DNA of 64,000 bases from Streptomyces spongiicola (GTDB taxonomy: Bacteria; Actinomycetota; Actinomycetes; Streptomycetales; Streptomycetaceae). Shown here in pieces: positions 14,752 to 22,936 of this stretch; the stretch's first letter is position 1; every line of letters begins with the position of its first letter. Both the position numbers and the translations under genes were made by a program. Under the pieces are notes generated by a model. It was not told where the DNA came from. It did not search any database and saw only the letters and a program-made list of their open reading frames with translations. Where the stretch lies: assembly GCF_003122365.1 (NCBI RefSeq), contig NZ_CP029254.1:2483501-2547500 (forward strand). Direction: 5' to 3'.

Positions 14752-15708
14752 TCACACTCGGACGGCGACCTGGTGCCGATAGCTCTCCATCGGCAGGCCG
14801 CTCATCCACGGCACGAGGCCCAGCCGGCTGAGCACCTTGATCGAGGCGGGCGGCTGGTAGTCGGCGAACATGCCACCGAACATCAGGATCTGACTGTGCG
14901 TGGCGATCGTGCGCACCAGCGGGTTCATCCGCTGCCGGTCCAGCGTGCGGCGGAAGCGGCTGCCCGGGGCCATCCGGCGGCGCACCGCGGCGCGGACCTC
15001 ACCGGAGACGTCGTGATCGCTGATCCACTTCAGCTGGGGCATCTCCTCGGTGATCCCGCGCATCGTCCGCAGCCGCTGACGGGTGAACACATCGATGTGG
15101 GACAGCGTCCCGCCCGGCCGCAGCACCCGCGCGGCCTCGTGCAGAAAGCGGCCCAGATCGGGATACGTGTGCGAGCTCTCGATGTTGATCAGCACGTCGA
15201 CCGAGGAGTCTTCGAACGGCAGCTTCTCGGCATCGCCGTGCACGAAGCGCAGGCTCTCGCCCCGGGCCAGAGTGGCCTCGGCCCGGGCGATCGCCTTCGG
15301 CGACAGGTCCAGGCCGGTCATCCGGGCGCCGGGAACGAGCCGGGACAGGAAGTTGAGCCCCTCGCCCGTCCCGCAGCCCACCTCGAGGACCGCCCGGCCG
15401 GCGCACCCGTCCAAACCGTCGGGAAGATCGCGCAGGGCCAGGTAGTAGAGCTGCTCGCTGAAACCGTCGGTGCCGAACTCGGTGAACCCGGGCAGCTGGG
15501 CCTCGATCTCGGCTGCCAGGTCAGGGTCGTACATCCCCCAGTTCCACAGTTCTCCGCGGCCGGACAGGGCGGCCGCCATGTCGTAGATGGAGGAACTGGC
15601 CGACTTCATCCCGGCGGCCTTCACCCCCGAGCTGGGTGCTCTGGACTCGTCGAGGTTGATGTCCGCCAGACCGGCAGTGAAGGCGGTCATCACATCGGGT
15701 TGGCTCAT
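14752..15708 (-). CDS. SAM-dependent methyltransferase (polyketide type)
   Basis: Class I methyltransferase of 318 residues. Motif I is VLEVGCGTGEGLNFLS, motif II region TGLDLSPKAI, followed by GDAEKLPFEDSSVDVLINIE and VLRPGGTLSHID. The N-terminal SSIYDMAAALSGRGELWNWGMYD segment is typical of O-methyltransferases close to phthiotriol/glycopeptidolipid enzymes and polyketide tailoring genes. It leads the two-gene unit with the acyltransferase. The start MSQPDVM has no Shine-Dalgarno and sits six bases from the broken edge of an IS fragment, so the native promoter and possibly a few N-terminal codons were lost or replaced. An in-frame extension would read into the IS fragment and is rejected. 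Confidence 0.87.
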   Translation of the reverse strand: MSQPDVMTAFTAGLADINLDESRAPSSGVKAAGMKSASSSIYDMAAALSGRGELWNWGMYDPDLAAEIEAQLPGFTEFGTDGFSEQLYYLALRDLPDGLDGCAGRAVLEVGCGTGEGLNFLSRLVPGARMTGLDLSPKAIARAEATLARGESLRFVHGDAEKLPFEDSSVDVLINIESSHTYPDLGRFLHEAARVLRPGGTLSHIDVFTRQRLRTMRGITEEMPQLKWISDHDVSGEVRAAVRRRMAPGSRFRRTLDRQRMNPLVRTIATHSQILMFGGMFADYQPPASIKVLSRLGLVPWMSGLPMESYRHQVAVRV

Positions 15709-15714
15709 TGAGTT

Positions 15715-15956
15715 CACTGGGAGATCGAGAACCGCCTGCACTGGGTCCGCGACGTCGCCTTCGACGAAGACCACTCCCAGATCCGCACCGGCAACGCACC
15801 CAGCATCATGGCCGCCCTGCGCAACACCGTCATCACCCTGCTCCGCCTGGCCGGACATCACAACATCGCCGCCGCCCTACGCCACCACGCCAACGACACC
15901 GGCCGCCCCATCACCCTGCTCCTGACAGCATGATCAACGACTTTGCCGGAGCCCTG
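15715..15956 (+). mobile_element. ISAs1-family remnant (3' end)
   Basis: An intact C-terminal transposase stretch, [20 protein letters not shown] onward, runs from 15715 to a stop at 15933, followed by an inverted-repeat end closing in AGCCCTG at 15950-15956. It is a different element from the one in the P450 (only partly similar protein), in the opposite orientation. The 5' part of the element is missing, cut at the edge of the methyltransferase gene. Confidence 0.87.
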
Positions 15957-16071
15957 ACCGTCGTACCCCTTGTTGAAGCCACCGCAGGCCCACTTACGGG
16001 TGCTGGAGAGTGTCTGCGCAGAGGTGCGCTGCACGGAGACTTGCCGTACGACGTTGACCGTCTTGCAGATC

Positions 16072-16243
16072 CGGTTCACCCTGATCCTGGACAGTGAGGA
16101 CCTGGCCAAGGCCGTGCAGCGCGACCGCGCTCTGCGCCACCGCAATCGCCCAGCCGGGCCGCGTCACCATCCTGACGTCCGACGTCGAGGGCATCACCAT
16201 GCTCACCACCGACCACATCCGTGTGACCGCCGAGAAGATCTGA
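16072..16243 (+). pseudogene. Decayed PIN-domain (VapC-like) toxin gene
   Basis: The sequence from 16081 encodes LILDSEDLAKAVQRDRAL, which looks like the start of an actinobacterial PIN-domain toxin. After a one-base shift it encodes RVTILTSDVEGITMLTTDH and ends VTAEKI, the usual C-terminus. The middle (about 70 residues) is absent, so it is an internally deleted and frameshifted relic. No antitoxin gene is visible upstream. It marks the right edge of the accessory island. Confidence 0.55.
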
Positions 16244-16459
16244 TCCCCGCCGCTGTACCCGCGTGGTTCGGCGGCGCGCCGGCAGCTCGCCGGTCTCTGC
16301 CTCGAGCGCTTCTGCCTCGCCCGGGCCTCCCGCCCCGCCACGGCAGGGCGGCTCGCCCACCCGAGCCGGTCCCCCGGCCGGCCGACGGCGGCCCGCCGCG
16401 CCGCCCGCCACGGCGCGGCGGCGCCGGGCGGCACCGGGTCCCGCGCATAACCTCACGCC

Positions 16460-18472
16460 GTGCCCCACGTGACGGAGTTCCTCAAGCGGCTGCTACTGGG
16501 CAGGGCACTGCGGAGCGAGGAACTCGGCGGGACGCTGCTGCCGAAGCGGCTGGCGCTGCCGATCTTCGCCTCCGACCCCCTCTCCTCGGTGGCCTACGCG
16601 ACGCAGGAGATCCTGCTGGTCCTCACCCTGGGCGGGCTGGCCTATCTGCACTTCACCCCGTGGATCGCGGCCGCGGTGGTGTTCCTGATGGCCGTCGTGG
16701 TGCTGTCGTACCGCCAGGTGGTGCACGCCTACCCGAGCGGCGGCGGCTCCTACGAGGTGGCCTCGGCCAACCTGGGGCCCTCGGCCGGTCTCGTGGTCGG
16801 CGCGGCGCTGCTGGTCGACTATGTGATGACGGTGGCGGTGTCGGTGGCCTCCGGAGTGGACAACATCATCTCGGCGGTGCCCGCGCTGGCCGAGCACCGG
16901 GTGCCGATGGCGCTGGTCTTCGTCGGCCTGCTGACCGCCGTCAATCTGCGCGGGGTGCGCGAGTCCGGCCGGGCCTTCGCCGCGCCGACGTATCTGTTCG
17001 TCACCGGCGTGCTGCTGATGTGCGGGACGGGACTGCTGCGCTACCTCCTGGGCGATCCCCCGGTGGCGGCGACGGCGCGCTACGGCGTCGAGCCGGACCC
17101 CGCGGAGGCGGACCTCGTCGGCCTCGCCCTGGTGCTGCTGGTACTGCGGGCCTTCTCCAGCGGCTGCACCGCGCTCACCGGTGTCGAGGCGATCTCGAAC
17201 GGGGTGCCGGCCTTCCGCAGACCGAAGCCGCGCAACGCGGCGGCCACCCTGGCCGTGATGGGACTCATCGCCGTCGCGATGTTCGCCGGCGTCACCACGC
17301 TGGCGATCGTCGCCGACGTCCGCATCGCCGACGACGCCTGCCGGCTGACGGGGCTGCCCGACTGCGAGAACTACACGCAGCGCACCGTCATCGCGCAACT
17401 GGCGGCCGCCGTGTTCGGCGGGGAGAGCAGTTTCGGCTTCTTCTACGTGCAGGCCGCCACCGCCCTCGTCCTGGTCCTCGCCGCGAACACGGCCTTCAAC
17501 GGCTTCCCGCTGCTCGCCTCGGTCCTCGCGCAGCACCGCTACCTGCCCCGCCAGTTGCACAACCGGGGTGACCGGCTCGCCTTCTCCAACGGCATCCTGG
17601 CGCTCGCCGTCGTCGCCGGGGCGCTGCTGTGGGCGTACGGGGCGAACGTGACCAGCCTCATCCACCTCTACATCCTCGGGGTGTTCACCTCGTTCACGCT
17701 CTGCCAGAGCGGCATGGTCCGGCACTGGACCCGCGAACTGCGCACCGAGGCCGACCCGGTGCTGCGCCGCCGTCATCGCACCTCGCGGATCGTCAACGGG
17801 ATCGGGGCGGCCATCACCTCGCTCGTCCTGGTGATCGTGCTGGTCACCAAGTTCACCGAGGGCGCGTGGCTGGCGGTGCTCGCGGCCGCGGTGCTGTGGG
17901 CGGCGATGCGGAGCATCCGCGGGCACTACGACGCCACGTCCGCCGAGCTGGCCGTCACCGACCCGCGCAGGGAGCTCGCCCCGCCCTCCCGGGTCATCAC
18001 CGTGGTCCTGGTGTCGCAGCTGCACAAGGCGACGCTCCGGGCACTGGCGTACGCCCGGGCCACCCGCCCCGACCGGCTGGAGGCGGTGACCGTGGCCGTC
18101 GACCGGGAGGCCGCCGGGGAACTCCGGCGGGAATGGGAGGAGGCCGGGATCGATGTGCCGCTGAGGATCCTCGACTCGCCCTACCGGGAGATCACCAGAC
18201 CGGCGCTGGCGTATGTGCGCTCGATCCGGCGGGAGAGCCCGAGGGATGTCGTCTCCGTGTTCATCCCCGAGTACGTGGTCGGCCGCTGGTGGGAGAACCT
18301 GCTGCACAACCAGTCCGCGCTGTGGCTGAAGAGCCGGCTGCTGTTCACGCCCGGGGTGATGGTGACGAGCGTCCCCTGGCAGCTGCGGTCGGCCGCCCGC
18401 GCCGACCGTCCGGCCGCACGCGCGCCGGGGGCGGTGCGCCGCGGCGAACCGGTCCCGCCCCCCGGGCACTGA
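16460..18472 (+). CDS. APC-superfamily permease (KimA-like)
   Basis: Membrane transporter of 670 residues. The N-terminal 480 residues carry about 12 hydrophobic spans and the sequence LPIFASDPLSSVAYATQEIL close to the start, typical of the amino acid-polyamine-organocation superfamily and especially the KimA/YdaO branch. The C-terminal 170 residues are soluble and contain a UspA-like segment (VITVVLVSQLHKATLRALAYARATRP), as in KimA, which is a potassium-proton symporter in Bacillus. Whether it carries potassium or amino acids cannot be settled here. The start is GTG. The tail is rich in Ala/Arg and overlaps nothing. Confidence 0.85.
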   Translation: MPHVTEFLKRLLLGRALRSEELGGTLLPKRLALPIFASDPLSSVAYATQEILLVLTLGGLAYLHFTPWIAAAVVFLMAVVVLSYRQVVHAYPSGGGSYEVASANLGPSAGLVVGAALLVDYVMTVAVSVASGVDNIISAVPALAEHRVPMALVFVGLLTAVNLRGVRESGRAFAAPTYLFVTGVLLMCGTGLLRYLLGDPPVAATARYGVEPDPAEADLVGLALVLLVLRAFSSGCTALTGVEAISNGVPAFRRPKPRNAAATLAVMGLIAVAMFAGVTTLAIVADVRIADDACRLTGLPDCENYTQRTVIAQLAAAVFGGESSFGFFYVQAATALVLVLAANTAFNGFPLLASVLAQHRYLPRQLHNRGDRLAFSNGILALAVVAGALLWAYGANVTSLIHLYILGVFTSFTLCQSGMVRHWTRELRTEADPVLRRRHRTSRIVNGIGAAITSLVLVIVLVTKFTEGAWLAVLAAAVLWAAMRSIRGHYDATSAELAVTDPRRELAPPSRVITVVLVSQLHKATLRALAYARATRPDRLEAVTVAVDREAAGELRREWEEAGIDVPLRILDSPYREITRPALAYVRSIRRESPRDVVSVFIPEYVVGRWWENLLHNQSALWLKSRLLFTPGVMVTSVPWQLRSAARADRPAARAPGAVRRGEPVPPPGH

Positions 18473-18479
18473 CCGGCAG

Positions 18480-18564
18480 CCGACCGGCACCGTCCGCTTC
18501 GCACTGACCGGCACCCGACCCGCAGCCGACCCGCAGGGGACCCGCAGCCGACCGGCACCGTCCT
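18480..18564. repeat. Direct repeats after the permease gene
   Basis: CCGACCGGCACCGTCC occurs at both ends of this stretch, separated by further GACCCGCAGCCGACC-type units. There is no obvious hairpin. It fills the gap before the SnoaL-like gene. Confidence 0.6.
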
Positions 18565-18600
18565 CTTGGCGCGGCGGCCTCGCTGCCCGACACTTGGCCG

Positions 18601-19059
18601 ATGACGCAGCGTGTGGATCTCGCGACCGTGATGGACCGGCTGGCCGTCGACGAGGTGGTCACCCGGTACGCGCATGCCGTGGACGACGGCGACTGGCCCG
18701 CCTACCGGGCGCTGTTCACCCACGACGGGCGCGCCGACTACCGCGGTGCCGGTGGTGTCGAGGGGCCCGCCGCCGAGGTGGCGGGCTGGCTCGAGGAGAC
18801 GATGCGGTTGTTCCCGGTGCGCCAGCACCTGATCGTGAACCGGCGGGTGCGGCTGCGGGATGCGGACGGGTACCCGGGAGACCGGGCGGACGTCCGGGCG
18901 GACTACGTCAGTCCGGTGCAGCCGGAGTCGGGCGGCGGCTTCCTGGCCGGCGGCCGGTACGCGTTCGGCCTGGCGCGCGGGGACGACGGCTGGCGGCTGC
19001 GCTCGGTCGCCGTCCACGAGAAGTGGCGGCGGTCCGCGCTCCTCCGCGCGGCCGAATGA
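18601..19059 (+). CDS. SnoaL-like (NTF2-fold) protein
   Basis: Soluble protein of 152 residues with the cone-shaped NTF2/SnoaL-like fold. Landmarks are VDEVVTRYAHAVDDGDWPAYRALFTHDGRADYRG at 18-51, a QHLIVNRRVRL strand in the middle and a C-terminal DGWRLRSVAVHEKW. This is the usual layout of the stand-alone SnoaL-like proteins of actinomycetes, which include isomerases, hydratases and dehydratases as well as non-enzymes. No catalytic pair can be assigned. It lies between the permease and lnt on the same strand, with 70-130 bp gaps, so an operon is possible but not shown. Confidence 0.82.
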   Translation: MTQRVDLATVMDRLAVDEVVTRYAHAVDDGDWPAYRALFTHDGRADYRGAGGVEGPAAEVAGWLEETMRLFPVRQHLIVNRRVRLRDADGYPGDRADVRADYVSPVQPESGGGFLAGGRYAFGLARGDDGWRLRSVAVHEKWRRSALLRAAE

Positions 19060-19131
19060 TCGACGCGGCCTGTCCCGGCGCCGGCCGCTCCTCCACACTG
19101 GAGGCAGAGAACGCTCTCGTGGAGGCGCCGC

Positions 19132-20739
19132 ATGCGGATTCCGGTGGGCCGGCGGGAGCAGCCGGGGCGGCTGCTGTCGTCGCCGTGGTGGCGGGGTGCG
19201 GCCGCGGTGGCGGCGGGCGCGCTGCCCGCGCTCGCGTTTCCCGACCCCGGGCTCTGGTGGTTCGCGTTCGTCGCGCTCGTGCCGTGGCTGCTGCTCGTCC
19301 GTGCCGCGCCCTCGGCCCGCCGGGCCGCGCTGGACGGCTGGCTCGGCGGTACCGGCTTCATGTTCGCCGTGCACCACTGGCTGACGCCGAACCTGCATGT
19401 CTTCATCGTCGTCCTGGCGGCCCTGCTCGGACTGCTGTGGGCCCCGTGGGGGCTGCTGGTCCGCAGGGTGCTGGGCGGCCGCCCCCGCGCCGGCCGGGCG
19501 GCGGCGGCGATCGCCGTCGTCCCCTCGGGCTGGCTGGCGATCGAACTGGTCCGGTCCTGGGAGGGGCTGGGCGGCCCGTGGGGGCTGCTGGGCGCGAGCC
19601 AGTGGCAGGTCACACCGGCGCTTCGGCTGGCCTCGCTGGGCGGGGTGTGGCTGGTGACTCTGCTGGTGGTGGCGGTGAACACCGCGGTGGCCGTGCTGGT
19701 GGCGGTGCCTCCGGCGCGGATTCCCGCGGTAGCGGCCCTGTGCGCGTGCGCCCTGGCCGTCGGCGCGGTGTGGCTGTGGGTGCCGAGGCCGGACCGGACG
19801 GGCGGGGTGGTCCGGGTCGCGGTCGTCCAGCCGGGGGTCGTCAACGGCTTGGGCGGGGCGGAGCGGCGGTTCGCCGTGAGTGAGGAGCTGACCCGGGAGC
19901 TGGCGGGGCGGCGGCCGGACCTCGTGGTGTGGGGCGAGAGCAGTGTCGGCGCGGACCTGGCGGCACGGCGCGACCTGGCGGAACGGCTCGGCGCTCTGTC
20001 CCGGGAGGTGGGGGCCGATCTGCTGGTGAACGTGGACGCACGGCGCTCCGACCTGCCGGGCATCTTCAAGAGCAGTGTGCTGGTGGGTCCCGGCGGTCCG
20101 ACCGGGGACCGCTACGACAAGATGCGGCTGGTCCCCTTCGGCGAGTACGTCCCGTTCCGCACCGTCCTCGGCTGGGTCACGTCGGTGGGCGAGGCCGCGG
20201 GCGAGGACCGGATGCGGGGCGGCCGCCAGGTCGTGATGGAGCTGGCGGCGGACGAGGACCGGGCGGGGCTGCGGGTGGGGCCGCTGGTGTGCTTCGAGTC
20301 GGCGTTCCCGGACATGAGCCGAAGCCTGGTGAGGGGCGGCGCCGGGCTTCTCGTGGCCCAGTCCGCGACCTCCACGTTCCAGGACAGCTGGGCTCCGGCG
20401 CAGCATGCCTCGCTGGCGGCGCTGAGGGCCGCGGAGTCGGGTCGGCCGATGGTGCACGCCACGCTGACGGGGGTGAGCGCGGTGCACGGGCCGGACGGGG
20501 AGCCGCTGGGGCCGCGGCTGGGTACGGACGAGAGCACCGCGGCCGTCTACGAGATCCCGCTCGCTCGGGGCACCACGCCGTACGTCCGGTTCGGGGACTG
20601 GGCGGTGTACGGAGCGCTGGCGGTGCTGGCGCTGTTCTGCGGGGCCGAGGGCCTGCGTGCCCTCAGGAGGCCTGCTCCAGGGCCTCCCGCACCACCCGCT
20701 CGCACAGCTCATGGGTCGCCAGCGCGTCCCGGGCGCTGA
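19132..20739 (+). CDS. lnt: Apolipoprotein N-acyltransferase
   Basis: Membrane enzyme that adds the third acyl chain to the N-terminal Cys of lipoproteins. The first 220 residues hold about seven spans. The C-terminal periplasmic-side nitrilase domain carries the Glu-Lys-Cys triad: E269 in VVWGES, K330 in RYDKMRLVPFGEY and C387 in PLVCFESAFPD. At 535 residues it is the normal length. Streptomyces usually have two lnt genes. The end of the gene (20663-20739) overlaps the tail of the oxidoreductase on the other strand by 77 bp, encoding the Pro/Arg-rich last 25 residues that lie outside the domain. Confidence 0.93.
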   Translation: MRIPVGRREQPGRLLSSPWWRGAAAVAAGALPALAFPDPGLWWFAFVALVPWLLLVRAAPSARRAALDGWLGGTGFMFAVHHWLTPNLHVFIVVLAALLGLLWAPWGLLVRRVLGGRPRAGRAAAAIAVVPSGWLAIELVRSWEGLGGPWGLLGASQWQVTPALRLASLGGVWLVTLLVVAVNTAVAVLVAVPPARIPAVAALCACALAVGAVWLWVPRPDRTGGVVRVAVVQPGVVNGLGGAERRFAVSEELTRELAGRRPDLVVWGESSVGADLAARRDLAERLGALSREVGADLLVNVDARRSDLPGIFKSSVLVGPGGPTGDRYDKMRLVPFGEYVPFRTVLGWVTSVGEAAGEDRMRGGRQVVMELAADEDRAGLRVGPLVCFESAFPDMSRSLVRGGAGLLVAQSATSTFQDSWAPAQHASLAALRAAESGRPMVHATLTGVSAVHGPDGEPLGPRLGTDESTAAVYEIPLARGTTPYVRFGDWAVYGALAVLALFCGAEGLRALRRPAPGPPAPPARTAHGSPARPGR

Positions 20740-21568
20740 GCGGGGCGTCCGAGCGGACGACGTCGAGGAAGGCCAGCACGGCCTGCTCGATGCCGCGCTG
20801 CCGGGCGACCGGTACCCAGTCTCCCCGGCGCCGCACCGACGGCTGGCCCTTGTGGTCGACGACCTCCGCGAGGTTGAGGACCTCGCGCTTGGTGTCCTGT
20901 CCGGAGACCTCCAGGATCTCCTCGGCGGATCCGCTCAGCCGGTTCATCATGCCGACCGCGGTGAACCCGTCCCCCGACAGCTGGAGGACCACGTGGTGCA
21001 TGCGCCCGCCGCGGACGCGGGCCCGCACGGCGGTGTGCTCGACGGGCCCGGGAAGCAGGAAGCGCAGGGTGTCGACGACGTGGATGAAGTCGTCGAGCAC
21101 CAGGGTGCGGGGGTCCTCGGGAAGGCCGACGCGGTTCTTGCGCATCAGGATCAGATCGCGGGGGTGTTCCAGGCACTGCGCGTACGCGGGGGCGAAGCGG
21201 CGGTTGAAGCCGACCGCGAGATGGGTGCCCGTCCGCTCGGAGAGTTCCACCAGCCGCTGCGAGTCGTCGAGTTCGTAGGCGAGGGGCTTGTCCACGTAGG
21301 TGGGGACTCCGGCTTCCAGCAGCCGGGCGACGATCCCCGGGTGGGCGTCGGTCGGGGCGTGCACGAACGCGGCGTCGAGCCCGGCCGCGAGGAGGGAGTC
21401 CAGGGTGGTATGGCACTGGCGGCCGGGGATGCGGTGGGCGGCGGCGACCCGGTCGAGGGTGGCCGCGGTCCGGGTCTGCAGATGCAGTTCGACGCCCGGC
21501 CGGGTGGTGAGGACCGGCAGATAGCCCTTCTGCGCGATGTCCCCGAGCCCGATGCAGCCGACCTTCAT
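20663..21568 (-). CDS. Gfo/Idh/MocA family oxidoreductase
   Basis: NAD(P)-dependent sugar or cyclitol dehydrogenase-like protein of 301 residues. The Rossmann motif VGCIGLGDIAQ is at the N-terminus, the EKP-type motif reads VDKPLAYEL near residue 92, and DDFIHVVDTLRFL carries the His region of the second domain. The start ATG follows from the dinucleotide-binding strand beginning at residue 2. The oxidised substrate is not evident. It lies tail to tail with lnt and downstream of the FAD monooxygenase (34-bp gap), so it may be part of the same TetR-controlled unit. Confidence 0.87.
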   Translation of the reverse strand: MKVGCIGLGDIAQKGYLPVLTTRPGVELHLQTRTAATLDRVAAAHRIPGRQCHTTLDSLLAAGLDAAFVHAPTDAHPGIVARLLEAGVPTYVDKPLAYELDDSQRLVELSERTGTHLAVGFNRRFAPAYAQCLEHPRDLILMRKNRVGLPEDPRTLVLDDFIHVVDTLRFLLPGPVEHTAVRARVRGGRMHHVVLQLSGDGFTAVGMMNRLSGSAEEILEVSGQDTKREVLNLAEVVDHKGQPSVRRRGDWVPVARQRGIEQAVLAFLDVVRSDAPLSARDALATHELCERVVREALEQAS

Positions 21569-21602
21569 CCCGACCTCCCGGTCCGCCCTGTCCTGTGCGC
21601 GG

Positions 21603-22862
21603 TCAGCGCGGTTCCGTCCTCGGTTCCGTCCTCGGTTCCGCCTCCGGCGCCGTCGTGCGCTCCGCCCCGGCAGCATACGTCCGCCCGGGGGGCCGCCAGT
21701 CGGCGATACCGTCGAAGCCTCGCAGGACGATGCCGGGCCCCAACCGGGAGATGCCCCTGACGAGGGCGTTGCGCACGGCCACGGCTCCGGCTCCGCCGAG
21801 CAGGGCCGTCCGGCCCGTCCTGGTGGCCTGGCGCACGACGGCCATGGTGCGCGGCAGCCGGTCCGCGGTGTACGCGGGGAGCCGGCGCACCACGTCGCCC
21901 CCGCCGCCGACGTGGTGGGCGAGGACGATCGCGTCCTCGACGGCCTGGTTGCCGCCCTGGCCGAGGGTGGGCTGCATGGCGTGGGCCGCGTCGCCGAGCA
22001 GCGCGACCCGGCCGTGGTGGTAGGCGGGCAGCGGCTCGGCCATGTGGTGCACGTCGTGGCGGAGCACACCGCCGGGTTCGGCGGCCCTGATGATCGCCGG
22101 GACGGGGTCGTGCCAGTCGCCGAAGCGGCGCAGCAGTTCGGCTCTCTCGTCGTCGTCGGCGTGGCCGCCGGCGGGGGTGACGGCCGCCGCATAGGCGTAG
22201 ACGGTGCCGTCCTTGAGCGGGTGGGTACCCCACAGGGCGCGGCGGCCCCAGGTCTCGTGCGGGGTGAAGGAGCGGTCCGGGGCGGGGACGACGACCCGCC
22301 AGGTGGTGTAGCCGGAGTAGCGGGGGCCGGGGTGGCCGGGGAACACCGTCTGCCGCATCGCCGAGCCGATCCCGTCGGCCGCCACGACCAGGTCGGCCTC
22401 GAGTTCACCGTCCGGTGCGGTCACGACGGCGGGGCGGTGGCCGTCCCCGGCGTCCGCGAGTGCCGCGGGGGCACCGGTCCGTACGGTCCCGGCGGGCAGG
22501 GCGGCGGTCAGGATGTCGACGAGGGCCGCCCGGTGCAGCAGGACCAGCGGGCCGCCGAACCGCTTCCGTGCGGCGTCGCTGCTGGTGCGGCTGAGCCAGC
22601 GCCCGGCGGGGTCGCGCAGCCCGCCGTCGCCCTGCCAGGCGGAGAGTTCCCTGACCCGGTCGCCGAGGCCGACGATGTCCAGAGCGCGCTGGGCGTTGGG
22701 CGCGAGGCCGATGCCCGCGCCGACGGGGGCGAGGCTGCCGGCGCGTTCCAGCACGGTGACCTCCCATCCCCGCTGGTGCAGTGCGACGGCGGCGGTGAGT
22801 CCGCCGACGCCGCCTCCGGCGACGACGGCGCGGGGCGGTCGGTGGCTGGGGGACCGGGCCAT
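21603..22862 (-). CDS. FAD-dependent aromatic-type monooxygenase
   Basis: Class A flavoprotein hydroxylase of 419 residues (UbiH/salicylate hydroxylase type) that would insert oxygen into a substrate using NAD(P)H. It has the N-terminal GxGxxG sequence AVVAGGGVGGLTAAVALHQRG, the DG motif ADLVVAADGIGSAMR in the middle and the second FAD motif GRVALLGDAAHAMQPTLGQGGNQAVEDA. The AGGAGG ribosome-binding site decides the ATG at 22862. The C-terminus ends in a small tandem repeat (PRTE, three times). It diverges from a TetR gene across two palindromic operators, so it is almost surely regulated by that repressor. Confidence 0.92.
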   Translation of the reverse strand: MARSPSHRPPRAVVAGGGVGGLTAAVALHQRGWEVTVLERAGSLAPVGAGIGLAPNAQRALDIVGLGDRVRELSAWQGDGGLRDPAGRWLSRTSSDAARKRFGGPLVLLHRAALVDILTAALPAGTVRTGAPAALADAGDGHRPAVVTAPDGELEADLVVAADGIGSAMRQTVFPGHPGPRYSGYTTWRVVVPAPDRSFTPHETWGRRALWGTHPLKDGTVYAYAAAVTPAGGHADDDERAELLRRFGDWHDPVPAIIRAAEPGGVLRHDVHHMAEPLPAYHHGRVALLGDAAHAMQPTLGQGGNQAVEDAIVLAHHVGGGGDVVRRLPAYTADRLPRTMAVVRQATRTGRTALLGGAGAVAVRNALVRGISRLGPGIVLRGFDGIADWRPPGRTYAAGAERTTAPEAEPRTEPRTEPR

Positions 22863-22875
22863 GGCTCCTCCTGTC

Positions 22876-22916
22876 ACTACATCTGTAGTAGGCCAGCACG
22901 CTACTACACATGTAGT
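22876..22916. promoter_or_regulatory. Paired TetR operators in the divergent promoter
   Basis: Two palindromes of one design, ACTACATCTGTAGT (22876-22889) and ACTACACATGTAGT (22903-22916), have centres 27 bp apart and lie between the monooxygenase and the TetR gene. The first lies 14 bp from the monooxygenase ATG, the second 20 bp from the TetR ATG. A repressor on both sites would block both promoters. Confidence 0.85.
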
Positions 22917-22936
22917 GGCGGCGGTAGGTTGTCCCC

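Noticed and set aside
15709..15861. An N-terminal extension of the methyltransferase by 51 codons
   Set aside because: The extension is antisense to the IS remnant, so it is foreign to the enzyme. Start kept at MSQPDVM.
18181..20712. An 843-codon minus-strand frame over the permease end, SnoaL-like gene and lnt
   Set aside because: Antisense to lnt with its full catalytic triad; product is Arg/Pro/His-rich and has no domain.
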